A stretch of DNA of 64,000 bases from an uncultured Acidimicrobiaceae bacterium (GCA_947259095.1 CAMYLA010000006.1:33271-97270), one strand, 5' to 3'; numbered from the stretch's first letter, positions 39,921-48,772 are shown. Translations and numbers: made by a program. Notes: generated by a model from the letters alone, not told the origin.

Positions 39921-41587
39921 CCGCACCGACCCGCCGACCGGACCCCACCGATCGGGGGGCCCCGGCGATCGGCGGGACCGGGCCCACCGATGCCCCGGCC
40001 GGGGCGGCGCAGATCACCAGGGCGGCCAGGGGTACCGCCTTGAATCTGGTCGGCGCGGTGGTCGGCGCCATCGTCAGCTTCGTGACGGTCGGGTTGATAA
40101 CCAACGTGTACGGCAACGCCGGGGCCGGCCTGTTCTTCGCCGCCACCGCGGCGTTCACGCTGGCGGCCAACGCCGCCCGGTTGGGGGCCGAGTCCAGCCT
40201 GACCTACTTCGTGTCCCGGTTCCGGGCCGACGGCCTCCATTGGAGGATCCCGTCGCTGATCCGGCTGGCGTTGACCGCCACCGGCGCCACCGCAGCCGCG
40301 CTGGGCCTGATCGGGTTCGCCACCGCACCGCAGCTGAGCGCAGTCCTCACCACCGACGAGGCGGCGGCCGGAACCGCCGCCACCATGATCCGGGTCTTGG
40401 CGGTCGTTGTGCCGACCTTCACCCTCAGCCAGGCCATGTTCGGCGCAACCCGGGGCTTCGCCACGATGCGCCCGTCGGTCATCGCCGGCCAGATCCTGCG
40501 ACCGGTCAGCCAGCTGCTGCTGGTCGGTGCAGTGATCGTGTTGACCGACGACGTGTGGCCGCTGGCGGTTGCCTGGGCGATCTCCAGCACGATGACCATG
40601 GCCTCGGTCGGGGTGTGGCTCCATCGGCGGGTAAGGCGAATCCCCGGGACCGAACCGGGCCGCCCCCCTGTCGATCCTGTCGATCCTGGCGATCCTGGCG
40701 ATCCTGGCGATCCTGGCGATCGAGTCCGAGCCGACCGCAGGGAGCGGGCCGACGAGCTGGAGGCCGGCGAATACTGGCGGTTCACCGCACCCCGCGCCGC
40801 CGCCGATCTGCTGTCGGCGGCGCTGGAACGGCTCGATGTCCTGCTGGTCGCCATCATCGTCGGCGAGGTCGGAGCCGGGATGTACGGGGCCTCCAGCCGA
40901 TTGATCCTGGCCGGTCAACTGATGATGATCGCCACCTCCCAGTCGATGGCCCCACTGCTGAGTGCCAACTTCCTGCAGGGCAGGCTGCGAGAGGCGCAGC
41001 AGGTCCTGCGAACGATCTCCGGCTGGAACGTGATCCTGCTCTGGCCGGTGTTCATCTGCCTGGCCTTCGGGGCCCGAACGGCGTTGTCGCTCTTCGGTCC
41101 CGAGTTCACCGAGGCGTCGTCGTTGGTCGTGGTGCTGTCGATCGGGTTCCTGATCGTCATCGGGATCGGCATGGGCGACACACTCCTGGTCATGACCGGC
41201 GACAGTCTGGCCTCGCTGGTGAACCACGCCATCGCCCTGGCGGTGATGGTGGCCATGGCCATCGCCCTGTTACCGACCGTGGGGCTGATCGGCGCAGCCT
41301 GGGCATGGGCCGCCTCACGAATCCTCATCAGGGCGCTGGCGGTCTGGCGGGTGTGGCGGACCAAGAGGATCCACAGCTATGGCGTGCCGATGCTGACCGC
41401 AATGGCGGTGGCCACGGTGGCCTATGTGCCAACCGGCATCGTGGCGCGGCTCAGCCTGGGTGAGACGTTCGCCGCCGTGGCGTTCAACGTCTGCGGTGGG
41501 GCCATGGTGCAACTGGCGCTGGTGTTTCTGTTCCGCCGTCGCCTCGAACTCGACCGGCTGGTGGCAGCCGTGGCCCGAAAGGGCTGA
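39917..41587 (+). CDS. polysaccharide flippase (Wzx/MOP superfamily)
   Basis: A 556-residue membrane protein with twelve to fourteen helices in two halves. The first helix block RAARGTALNLVGAVVGAIVSFVTVGLITNVYGNAGAGLFFAATA is typical of MOP flippases that move lipid-linked oligosaccharides across the membrane. A cytoplasmic loop between the halves carries the repeated GDP tripeptides and a charged stretch (RADRRERADELEAGEYWRF). It starts at GTG 39917 inside the stop of the ligase-like gene. No glycosyltransferase lies in this operon, so the oligosaccharide must be built elsewhere. Confidence 0.88.
   Translation: MTAPTRRPDPTDRGAPAIGGTGPTDAPAGAAQITRAARGTALNLVGAVVGAIVSFVTVGLITNVYGNAGAGLFFAATAAFTLAANAARLGAESSLTYFVSRFRADGLHWRIPSLIRLALTATGATAAALGLIGFATAPQLSAVLTTDEAAAGTAATMIRVLAVVVPTFTLSQAMFGATRGFATMRPSVIAGQILRPVSQLLLVGAVIVLTDDVWPLAVAWAISSTMTMASVGVWLHRRVRRIPGTEPGRPPVDPVDPGDPGDPGDPGDRVRADRRERADELEAGEYWRFTAPRAAADLLSAALERLDVLLVAIIVGEVGAGMYGASSRLILAGQLMMIATSQSMAPLLSANFLQGRLREAQQVLRTISGWNVILLWPVFICLAFGARTALSLFGPEFTEASSLVVVLSIGFLIVIGIGMGDTLLVMTGDSLASLVNHAIALAVMVAMAIALLPTVGLIGAAWAWAASRILIRALAVWRVWRTKRIHSYGVPMLTAMAVATVAYVPTGIVARLSLGETFAAVAFNVCGGAMVQLALVFLFRRRLELDRLVAAVARKG
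40670..40714 (+). repeat. 9-bp in-frame repeat in flippase gene
   Basis: Five tandem 9-bp units (two GTCGATCCT then three GGCGATCCT) followed by a partial sixth encode VDP-VDP-GDP-GDP-GDP in the central cytoplasmic loop. Copy number changes would keep frame, so length variation between strains is expected. Confidence 0.9.
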
Positions 41588-41610
41588 GCGGGCCCGCGGT
41601 CTGCAATCGT

Positions 41611-41623
41611 GCCGCCGAGCGGC
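41611..41623 (+). terminator. short hairpin between convergent flippase and sulfotransferase genes
   Basis: GCCGC (41611-41615) pairs with GCGGC (41619-41623) around CGA, and a 10-bp palindrome GCGGGCCCGC lies just upstream (41589-41598). Both fall in the 62-bp gap between convergent stops. Confidence 0.3.
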
Positions 41624-41649
41624 GAGCTGCCAGGGGGCGAACCGTCGAG

Positions 41650-42555
41650 TCAGCTCAACCAGTCGTAGCGCCGGCCCAGCAGGTCGAACAGCCGCTCGTT
41701 CGGCCCCCGGTAGAGCTCGATCAGATGCCGTCGCATCGGCTCGTCCATCGGGCGGTAGTCGTGGCCGTTGCGGTCATCGTCATGGTCGAGGGTCACCCCG
41801 GGCAGGCCGAGCCACTCGGTGACGCCGGCCAGCACCGTGTTCGGGTCCGAATAGAAGGCCTCGGACTGGATAACCCTGACCTGATCGCGGTCGTAGAAGT
41901 GGAAGAGCCGCTCCAGTTGCTCGACGTAGACACCCTTGGAGAAATACGAGTGGTGTTCGTGGCTCCGGCTCCAGTACGACCAGTCCTGTGCCATTCGCTC
42001 GATCTCGCCCGCCAGACGATCCGGCTCCCGATCGAGTGCCTGGGGGAAGTCGAGGTCCTCGTGGCCGTGGCTGACCGAGTGGTGGAAGTGTGACTCGGCC
42101 CGTCGGACCGGATCCCGCAACATCACCATCACCTTGATGTCGGGCAGGGCCTGGGCCATCCGCTCGATGGCGAAGGGATGGAACAGGTAATAAGGGCAGG
42201 CGTCGAAGCAGAACAGCGGGCTGTCGACCTTCTGTTCGACCCGGCCGGCCCAGGCCCGGGTCGGGAACTGGGCCTGGAACCACTCCCAGCCCCGGTCGTA
42301 GTTGTAGGAGAAGAAGTGGGAGCCCTTGCCCCGCCTCGGTCGCTCGACGTTCTCAAGCCGGTACAGGGCCTCGCACAGTGCCGTCGTGCCGCTGCGCTGG
42401 ACCCCGACGAGGGCCACATCGGGCAGCACCCGTTGCTCCCAGGTGGCCAGCGCGGCCTGCTCCCGCCACCGTTTGCCCCGGTCCTTGAGCTGCTCGAGTC
42501 CCGGTCGGTCCATGAACCGATGTTGCGAGAAGCGAGTGATCACCCTGGTACTCAT
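41650..42555 (-). CDS. PAPS-dependent sulfotransferase family protein
   Basis: A 301-residue sulfotransferase of the heparan-sulfate N-/O-sulfotransferase type. The 5'-phosphosulfate loop is VALVGVQRSGTTALCEALYRL, and the 3'-phosphate-binding region is KVMVMLRDPVRRAESHFHHSVSHGHED. The central KVDSPLFCFDACPYYLFHPFAIERM resembles the substrate-binding region of glycan sulfotransferases. It would transfer sulfate from PAPS to a glycan or lipid. The ATG at 42555 overlaps the stop of the upstream kinase-like gene (ATGA), so the two are coupled. It converges with the flippase operon, which makes a sulfated polysaccharide a reasonable inference. Confidence 0.87.
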   Translation of the reverse strand: MSTRVITRFSQHRFMDRPGLEQLKDRGKRWREQAALATWEQRVLPDVALVGVQRSGTTALCEALYRLENVERPRRGKGSHFFSYNYDRGWEWFQAQFPTRAWAGRVEQKVDSPLFCFDACPYYLFHPFAIERMAQALPDIKVMVMLRDPVRRAESHFHHSVSHGHEDLDFPQALDREPDRLAGEIERMAQDWSYWSRSHEHHSYFSKGVYVEQLERLFHFYDRDQVRVIQSEAFYSDPNTVLAGVTEWLGLPGVTLDHDDDRNGHDYRPMDEPMRRHLIELYRGPNERLFDLLGRRYDWLS

Positions 42556-44027
42556 CGAGCATGCACCCCCGACCGACGCTCTCGAATGGTGAAGCCGTCG
42601 TCGTTTGCCGTCGCAGACCCTGCGCTGCCGTCGGTCTTGCGACGACGCTCCACCGGGCCATCGCGGGGCGGATCGAGCGGCCATGGCGGCTCGACCTGGT
42701 CGACCGATCGGTGCCGCCCGACCGCCCGCTCGAGTCGGTCGAGCGCAGCCGGGCCCTGGGTCATCAGCTCCACCGGATAGCCGTCGGCCCGCAACGCCAC
42801 CTGTCGCCTCACGAGCTCGACGAGGTAGAGCCGCCAGACCGCCAACCGGTTCTCCGGTTCGACGCCAAGGTCGGTCAGGCCGCGGGGGCTCAGCCGGGCG
42901 CTGCGGTCGAGCGCCAGGGCGGCCGCCTCATCGGCGACCCCGGCCCCGGTGCCCGATGCCGGCCTCGATGCCGGCCGCGATGTTGGCCCACGGTGGGAGG
43001 TGGGGGTCGGTGGCGGGGACTTCATCTCCGAGCCGACCTGGGTGTGGAAGTGGCAAAGATCGAAGCCGAGGGGGACCCCATCGGCGGCGAACTCCCAGTC
43101 GATCAGGTGGATGCGGCGTCCGGTGGTCATCAGATTCCAGGGCGTGAGATCGCCGTGCCAGGCGCCGAGCCGGAATCGCAGACCGCCACACGACGCCAAG
43201 GCGGCGGCGATGACCTCCTGCTCCCGATCGGTTGCATGGTCGAGCACGGCCTCGACCGATCGCCACCACCGTGACCGGTCGATCGCCACCACGTCGTCGG
43301 TTCCCAGGGCGGCAACGGCCCGGAACAGCGCCGCCGGCGGTGGGGTGGCCGGGCGCCTGCGGGGTCGGCGGCTCGGCGAGAGCCCGGAGGTGATCACCAC
43401 CCGCTGACCGCCGATGAGCTCGTCGTGGAGCAGCGTCGGCATGAACAGCGGACCGGAAGGTCGACGCCGCAACCACGACGCCTCGTTGGCCACCAGCGCC
43501 TCGGTCCGGTCGTTCCACGCCACCTTGGCCCAACCGAGGCAGCGGCCGTGATCGTCGAGCAGTTGCAGCACCGGTTTGCGGTTGGACTTCGGCGCCGAGA
43601 GGCTGACCGCAACGTGGAGCTGCCCGACATCGAGCAGCTTGCGGATTTCCTCGATCACACCGACGTCGGGGCTGGTCGCCCCCCCCGCTCGGTCCACTCC
43701 GTTTCGCAGCCCAACCACGTTGTGCCGCAGACCGACGGCCTTGTTTCGCAGCCCGACCCTGGCCAGCGGTGGCAACGCCATCGCCGACTCGGCCAGCAGG
43801 CTCCGCAGCCGCAGCTTCGGGGAGAACCCGTCGTGGTAGCGCCTCACCGCGGTTCTGGCCGCCGCCGGCGACGTGGCCGGGATCAGGATCTTGGGCCGGG
43901 CGGCCGACGGCGATGCCCACCACTGCCGGTCGCCGGTCCGGCCGGGCTCGATCGAGGTCGAGCCGTCCGGCCACAGGATCCGGCTCAGCCAGGTCAACGG
44001 TTCGGGACTGTGTTCATCGTTCAGCAC
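42552..44027 (-). CDS. APH/choline-kinase-fold phosphotransferase-like protein
   Basis: About 491 residues. The catalytic loop AWHGDLTPWNLM and the metal-binding segment IHLIDWEFA place it in the aminoglycoside/choline kinase fold. The first 240 residues are a poorly conserved region with ILWPDGSTSIEPG and a triple VGLRN repeat. A C-terminal Arg/Asp-rich tail is probably disordered. Similar proteins occur in surface-glycan clusters beside sulfotransferases, so phosphorylation of a sugar or lipid carrier is plausible but unproven. The GTG at 44027 has AGAAGG 6 nt upstream; a TTG at 44084 would add 19 residues. Translation couples to the sulfotransferase. Confidence 0.72.
   Translation of the reverse strand: MLNDEHSPEPLTWLSRILWPDGSTSIEPGRTGDRQWWASPSAARPKILIPATSPAAARTAVRRYHDGFSPKLRLRSLLAESAMALPPLARVGLRNKAVGLRHNVVGLRNGVDRAGGATSPDVGVIEEIRKLLDVGQLHVAVSLSAPKSNRKPVLQLLDDHGRCLGWAKVAWNDRTEALVANEASWLRRRPSGPLFMPTLLHDELIGGQRVVITSGLSPSRRPRRRPATPPPAALFRAVAALGTDDVVAIDRSRWWRSVEAVLDHATDREQEVIAAALASCGGLRFRLGAWHGDLTPWNLMTTGRRIHLIDWEFAADGVPLGFDLCHFHTQVGSEMKSPPPTPTSHRGPTSRPASRPASGTGAGVADEAAALALDRSARLSPRGLTDLGVEPENRLAVWRLYLVELVRRQVALRADGYPVELMTQGPAALDRLERAVGRHRSVDQVEPPWPLDPPRDGPVERRRKTDGSAGSATANDDGFTIRERRSGVHAR
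43695..43757 (-). repeat. three 21-bp repeats encoding VGLRNxx heptads
   Basis: Units 43737-43757, 43716-43736 and 43695-43715 (in reading order) encode VGLRNKA, VGLRHNV and VGLRNGV. They are imperfect at the DNA level (for example GTCGGGCTGCG, GTCGGTCTGCG, GTTGGGCTGCG), so this is an older duplication under coding constraint. Confidence 0.85.
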
Positions 44028-44109
44028 GACATACCTTCTGGTCTGGAGCGGTGCGGCGTCATCGCTCCTGTCGGCCCGAGCCAAAGGGCGCTGAGTCGTT
44101 GGACCTTGA

Positions 44110-44451
44110 TTACAGGTCGGCCACCACCCGACCGTCGGCCGTCGCCACCCCCTCGGCGGCCAACCGGCTGGCCTGCTCCTCGGGGGCGTGCGGGATCAGT
44201 CGTCCCCCGGCGGTGACCACCCGCCACCACGGCAGACCGTCCACCCGCTTCAAGACGTTCCCCACCGCCCGGGCCGCGCCGGGGTACCCGGCCTCGGCCG
44301 CCACCTCGCCGTAGGCCAGCACATCACCCGGGCCGGTGGCGGCCAGCACCCCCACCACCGCAGCCTCGAAGTCGGTCAGGCCGGCGATCAAAGGATCGTT
44401 TTCGTCGAGGCCATCGCCGGCGGCCGCCTCCGCTGGTTCCGGTCTCGCCAT
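44110..44451 (-). CDS. alkyltransferase-like protein (MGMT-fold, no acceptor cysteine)
   Basis: A 113-residue MGMT-family protein. The HTH part DFEAAVVGVLAATGPGDVLAYGEVAAEAGYPGAARAVGNVLKRVDGLPWWRVV is clear, but the usual PCHR acceptor site reads PWWRVV, so methyl transfer is impossible. Proteins of this type (ATL) bind O6-alkylguanine and hand the lesion to nucleotide excision repair. It follows the HD-domain gene with 9 nt between them, and is probably cotranscribed with it. The active transferase Ogt is encoded about 31 kb away in the window. Confidence 0.9.
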   Translation of the reverse strand: MARPEPAEAAAGDGLDENDPLIAGLTDFEAAVVGVLAATGPGDVLAYGEVAAEAGYPGAARAVGNVLKRVDGLPWWRVVTAGGRLIPHAPEEQASRLAAEGVATADGRVVADL

Positions 44452-44460
44452 CGGTGCCGC

Positions 44461-45276
44461 TCAGTGGTCGGTGGCGGACCGCTCGGCCCACCAGGCGTCG
44501 AGCCGCTCCCGGATCTCTTCATCGCTCAGCACACCCTCGGCCCGCTTGATGGCCAACAGGTGGTCCAGGGCCTGGCCGATCGCCGGCCCGCCTCCGATCC
44601 CGAGGTGGTCCATGACCGCCTTGCCATCGAGCTGGGGCCGTTCGGCCGCCTCCCGCTCCTCTTTTGCCAGCCGGACGATCCGCTGCTCCAATTCGTCCAT
44701 CAGCGCCTGCAGCCGCATCGCCTTGTTCTTGTTCCTGGTGGTGCAGTCGCTGCGGACCAGCTCGTTGAGGGCGCCGAGCAGGTGGCCGGCGTCCCGGGCG
44801 TAGCGGCGGACCGCGGCGTCGGACCAGCCGTCGGCGTACCCCTTGAACCGCCCGGACAGCCGGACCAGCTCGCAGACGTCCTTGACCACCGGCTTGTCGT
44901 ATTCCATCTCCCGCAACCGGCGCCGGGTGATCTTGGCTCCCACCGCTTCGTGGTGGCGGAACGTCACCCCGCCGTGATCGAACGAGCGGGTGGCCGGTTT
45001 CCCGATGTCGTGGAACAGGGCGGCCAATCGGAGCCGCAGATCGGGGCTGGTCTTGGCGGTGACGGCGATCGTGTGGGCCAGGACGTCCTTGTGGCGATGG
45101 ATCGGATCCTGTTCCAGCCGCAATGCCGGCAGTTCCGGGACGAGCTGATCGGCCAGACCGGAGTCGACCGCCTGCCAGAGACCGTCGGTGGGGTCCGGCT
45201 CGAGGAGGATGGCGTTGAGGATCTCCCGCCGCTCATCGCAGCCGAGAGTGGTCGGTTGGGTGGTGGTGCGGTTCAT
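44461..45276 (-). CDS. HD-domain half of a CCA-adding-enzyme-like (PcnA) protein
   Basis: A 271-residue protein that aligns to the C-terminal half of actinobacterial PcnA/CCA tRNA nucleotidyltransferases: ADQLVPELPALRLEQDPIHRHKDVLAHTIAV, the HD motif RLAALFHDIGKPATRSF, and VRRYARDAGHLLGALNELVRSDCTTRNKNKAMRLQALMDELEQRI. The N-terminal nucleotidyltransferase domain (about 200 residues with the GGSVRD site) is missing, and the sequence upstream encodes nothing like it. It may be a free-standing phosphohydrolase or a remnant. The ATG at 45276 has no clear ribosome site. ATL follows in the same direction. Confidence 0.78.
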   Translation of the reverse strand: MNRTTTQPTTLGCDERREILNAILLEPDPTDGLWQAVDSGLADQLVPELPALRLEQDPIHRHKDVLAHTIAVTAKTSPDLRLRLAALFHDIGKPATRSFDHGGVTFRHHEAVGAKITRRRLREMEYDKPVVKDVCELVRLSGRFKGYADGWSDAAVRRYARDAGHLLGALNELVRSDCTTRNKNKAMRLQALMDELEQRIVRLAKEEREAAERPQLDGKAVMDHLGIGGGPAIGQALDHLLAIKRAEGVLSDEEIRERLDAWWAERSATDH

Positions 45277-45329
45277 GGGGTCGCTGTTGGCAGGCTCTGA
45301 GTCATGGTTTGGCGGTCATCGGGTTCGGA

Positions 45330-46136
45330 TCACGGGTTCTCATCGGTTCGGGGCTGGATACGGACCGGCCCGCCGGCCTCAACGAGAATCTCGCTGTCGG
45401 CGCCCGCCAGCCGACCGACGTCGATGGTGATCGATGATCCACCCTTCACGTTAACGGCATAGTCACCGTCTGGGAGCTCCAATGTCACCGGTTCGCCGCC
45501 GGATCGGATCACGACCCGGCGCGGTCTGGTGGCGAAGCGCAGTTCGATCTCCCCACCGGTGGTTGCGATCTCAACGTCATCGGCGTTGAGCCCGAACCCG
45601 AAGACCCCGCCGGACTCGGTCGCCACCGACAACGAGCCGGTCAGTGGGCCGAGGAAGACGTCCCACCGTCCGATGGTCTCGATGGCGAGGTCACCGTCGA
45701 AACCGACGACCGAGACGTCGCCTCGCAACGACACCACATCGAGTGGCGACCCGGCAGGGACCTCCAGCCGGGACCGGGCCCGGCAGGGAAACGGACCGGG
45801 ACAACCCAGTTCGATCGACGACGGCGCACCGCCGCTGCCGGGCGAGCCGTCGCCGGGGGGTTCGGAGGCGATGACCGGGCCGCCAAGGAGCCAACTGGCG
45901 TCGTAGCGCAGGAGCGGCCGGTCGCCATCGGTGATGTCCACCGGCCCCGCGTCGGATCGGAAACGGTACGATTCGGCCGGCTCGAAGTCGACGACCTCAC
46001 GGCCGCTGCGCTGCAACCATGCGGTGGCGGCCCAGAACAGGACCACCGCAGCGAGGGCGCCAACGGTGACAACCTTGGTTCGCGACCACTGTGGCCTGAT
46101 CGGCTCGATCCGGGTGTTGGGGCGTCCTCGATGCAA
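45330..46136 (-). CDS. membrane-anchored DUF4097-like (toastrack) protein
   Basis: A 268-residue protein with one N-terminal membrane helix (KVVTVGALAAVVLFWAATAWLQ) and an exported beta-helical domain. The repeated short strands (SLRGDVSVVGFDGDLAIETIGRWDVFLGPLTGSLSVATESGGVFGFGLNADDVEIATTGGEIELRF) are typical of DUF4097/toastrack adhesin-like proteins. A Cys pair (LGCPGPFPC) may form a disulfide. Function unknown; some relatives sit with anti-sigma or stress regulators. A TTG at 46136 is the likely start, with TATCGT 9 nt upstream on this strand. Confidence 0.75.
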   Translation of the reverse strand: MHRGRPNTRIEPIRPQWSRTKVVTVGALAAVVLFWAATAWLQRSGREVVDFEPAESYRFRSDAGPVDITDGDRPLLRYDASWLLGGPVIASEPPGDGSPGSGGAPSSIELGCPGPFPCRARSRLEVPAGSPLDVVSLRGDVSVVGFDGDLAIETIGRWDVFLGPLTGSLSVATESGGVFGFGLNADDVEIATTGGEIELRFATRPRRVVIRSGGEPVTLELPDGDYAVNVKGGSSITIDVGRLAGADSEILVEAGGPVRIQPRTDENP

Positions 46137-46243
46137 TCAATGGCGACGATAGTCACGCCTGCCACACCGAAGCTGGGATACGATTCGTGGTGCCGCAGGT
46201 CGCCGGTTGTTGCCGCTGACGCTGCCCCGGTCAGGTGCCCCAC

Positions 46244-48772
46244 TCAGGTGATCCTCAGCGCCAGTTCCTGGTCTATGGCGGCGCTGGAGGTCCCGATCTG
46301 GAGCAGCTGGGTGCCCCGCAACGGCTCCCACCGATCCTGCGCCGGATCCCAGGACCGCAACGCCTGGTGGCGGATCGTCACCACCACCGGACGGGTCTCC
46401 CCCGGCTCCAGGGTGGCCGCGGCGAACCCGGCCAGGACCCGTGGACGGTCTCCATCGACCGGTTGCAGGTACACCTGGAGCACACACTTGCCGCCACGAC
46501 GTCCGCCGCTGGTGACGGGCACGGTGACCCGGGGATCGGCCTGCTGCGATCCCCCGGCCGGTGCCGGATCTGTGGCCACCGTCGCCGGCCCGAACCGAAA
46601 CTCGCCGTAGGACAGACCGTGGCCGAACGCCAGCCGCGGTTCGATGCCGTGCCGGCTGTACCACCGATGGCCGATCAGCGGACCCTCCCTGTAGTCGAGC
46701 CGGGTGCCGTCACCGGGTATGGACCCGGCCGTCGGCGCATCCTCCATGACCCGGGGAAAGGTCACCGGCAGCCGGCCTCCCGGATCCCGGCGGCCGAGCA
46801 GCACCTCGGCCAGCGCGGCACCGAATTCCTGGCCCGGATACCAGGCCATGAGAGCGGCCGGGGCCTCGTCGAACCAGGGGAGATCGACCGGTCCACCGGC
46901 ATTGACCACCACCACGGTGCGGGGATTGGCCGCCACCACCCGCAAGACCAGCTCGTCCTGACGGCCCGGCAGACCGAACATGATGCGGTCGTGGCTCTCG
47001 GTCTCCCACTCTGCGGTCAACCCGACGACAACGACCGCCACGTCGGCCTCGGCCGCGGCGGCGACCGCATCGGCCATCATCGCCTCCTCATCGACCGGCG
47101 GCAGGTGGCCGAACCGGAGTCCGACCAGCTCCGGGTCGTCCCCCCGAGACCATTCGACGACGATCTCGGCCTCGGTGCCGGCCTCGAGGTCGACCGAGCC
47201 GATCACCTCCCGGGATGCCCGCTCGAAGAAGGCCTGGCCGGGTTGAGGATCGGTCCAGTTGTCGACGACCAACTCGCCGTCGACCAGGACCCGCGACCGG
47301 CCGACCGCCAGCACCCCGAACCGGTGCCTGCCGTCTGCGTCGATGGCCAGCCGGCCCGTCCACCGCTGCGACCATCTGTCGCTGCCGGGAACGGCCGGGT
47401 TGCCGCCCTGATGGAAGGCGAAGATCCTGCTCGTCGGCCGGGTGGCCACCGGTTGGCCGGCCAGCTCCAGGTTGTCGAAGACCTCCAGCCGCAGCCCCGA
47501 TCCCTCGCCATCGGATCCGGGTGACACCCACCGGTCCGGGTCGACGGTTGGTGCGTAGCGGTCGGCGATGCAACCCTGGTTGAAGCTCACGTCGGCGTCC
47601 GCGAATGCATCGGCGATACCGTCGAGGGGCGAGATCGAATAGTGCGGGGTCAGCTGGGCCGAACCCCCACCCTGGATCACCCCGACCGCGGCGTTCGGCC
47701 CGATCACCGCCATCGAGGCGACGGAGGGATCGAGCGGCAGCAGCGGGTCGTCCCCGCCGTCGGCCGGCTCGTTTCGCAGCAGGACCATGCCGTCGGCGGC
47801 CGCCCGCCGGACCAGTTCCCGTTCCTCTGGCAGATCGACCGACCGCTCCGGTTCCTCGGCCTTACCGAGCCTGTCGGCTCGGAGCGCAACGTCGACCACG
47901 GTGGCAGCCCGCTCATCGAGCACCGCCATCGGCAGGTCACCGGCCTGGACCGCGGCCAGCAGTTTCGGGCCGAGGGCCCGGGGCGGCCCTGGCATCTCCA
48001 GATCGAGCCCGGCCACCACCGAGCGGGTCGGGTGATGGGTGGCGCCCCAATCCGACATCACCAACCCATCGAAGCCCCACTCCCGGCGGAGCACGGTGGT
48101 GAGCAGCCAGTGGTTCTCGGTGCAGTGTTCGCCGTTGAGCTTTGGGTAGGCGGCCATCACCGACCACACCCCGGCCTCCACGGCGGCCTCGAACGGGGCA
48201 AGGTACACCTCCCGCAGGGTCCTGGCGTCAATCTGGGAGGAAACGGTGAGGCGGGCCTCCTCGACGTCGTTGGCCACGAAGTGTTTGGCACAGGCGCCCA
48301 CCCCCTCGTCCTGGACCCCGCCGATGAAGGCCACCGCCATGGCCGAGGTGAGAACCGGATCCTCCCCGAAACTCTCGAAGTTTCGTCCGCCCAGAGGATG
48401 GCGGGCCATGTTGATGGTCGGTGCCAGCAGGATGTGAGCGCCCTTCCGCTGGGTTTCCCGGCCCAACAGCCGGCCGAGCTCGGCCACCAGGTCAACGTCG
48501 AACGACGCCCCGAGGGCGATCGAGGCCGGAAGGCAGACCGCACGGGCCCCGGTGGTGCTGTCGCCCCGGACCCCGTTCGGACCGTCGCTGACCTTGATGG
48601 CCGGGAGCCCCAGGCGCTCGACCGGGGCGGTCCGCCACACATCGCTCCCCGACAGCAGCAGCACCTTTTCCTCCACCGAGAGCTCCGCCACCAACCGGCG
48701 GGCCGCCGCAGACGAATGAAGAGGCAGATCGGCCGAAAGAGGGGCGTTTTCGGGGTTTTCGGAATCGTTCAC
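46244..48772 (-). CDS. GH3 beta-glucosidase with PA14 domain
   Basis: An 842-residue glycoside hydrolase of family 3. The (alpha/beta)8 domain holds the nucleophile Asp240 in GLVMSDWGATH, with KHFVANDVEEAR and NMARHPLGGRNFESFGEDP. A PA14 insertion (about 425-560, SRIFAFHQGG...HRFGVLAVGRSRVLVDGELVVDNW) splits the second domain. The acid/base Glu is expected in LTAEWETESHDR (about 588), equivalent to the KmBglI site. A fibronectin-III-like domain ends the protein. No signal peptide is seen, so it acts in the cytoplasm. The GTG at 48772 lies 6 nt after TAGAAC. Confidence 0.94.
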   Translation of the reverse strand: MNDSENPENAPLSADLPLHSSAAARRLVAELSVEEKVLLLSGSDVWRTAPVERLGLPAIKVSDGPNGVRGDSTTGARAVCLPASIALGASFDVDLVAELGRLLGRETQRKGAHILLAPTINMARHPLGGRNFESFGEDPVLTSAMAVAFIGGVQDEGVGACAKHFVANDVEEARLTVSSQIDARTLREVYLAPFEAAVEAGVWSVMAAYPKLNGEHCTENHWLLTTVLRREWGFDGLVMSDWGATHHPTRSVVAGLDLEMPGPPRALGPKLLAAVQAGDLPMAVLDERAATVVDVALRADRLGKAEEPERSVDLPEERELVRRAAADGMVLLRNEPADGGDDPLLPLDPSVASMAVIGPNAAVGVIQGGGSAQLTPHYSISPLDGIADAFADADVSFNQGCIADRYAPTVDPDRWVSPGSDGEGSGLRLEVFDNLELAGQPVATRPTSRIFAFHQGGNPAVPGSDRWSQRWTGRLAIDADGRHRFGVLAVGRSRVLVDGELVVDNWTDPQPGQAFFERASREVIGSVDLEAGTEAEIVVEWSRGDDPELVGLRFGHLPPVDEEAMMADAVAAAAEADVAVVVVGLTAEWETESHDRIMFGLPGRQDELVLRVVAANPRTVVVVNAGGPVDLPWFDEAPAALMAWYPGQEFGAALAEVLLGRRDPGGRLPVTFPRVMEDAPTAGSIPGDGTRLDYREGPLIGHRWYSRHGIEPRLAFGHGLSYGEFRFGPATVATDPAPAGGSQQADPRVTVPVTSGGRRGGKCVLQVYLQPVDGDRPRVLAGFAAATLEPGETRPVVVTIRHQALRSWDPAQDRWEPLRGTQLLQIGTSSAAIDQELALRIT

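Noticed and set aside
38295..41227. Two long minus-strand open frames (543 and 474 codons)
   Set aside because: They are antisense to the ligase-like and flippase genes, whose hydrophobic segments and motifs are convincing. The antisense products are Gly/Gln/His-rich and without domains.
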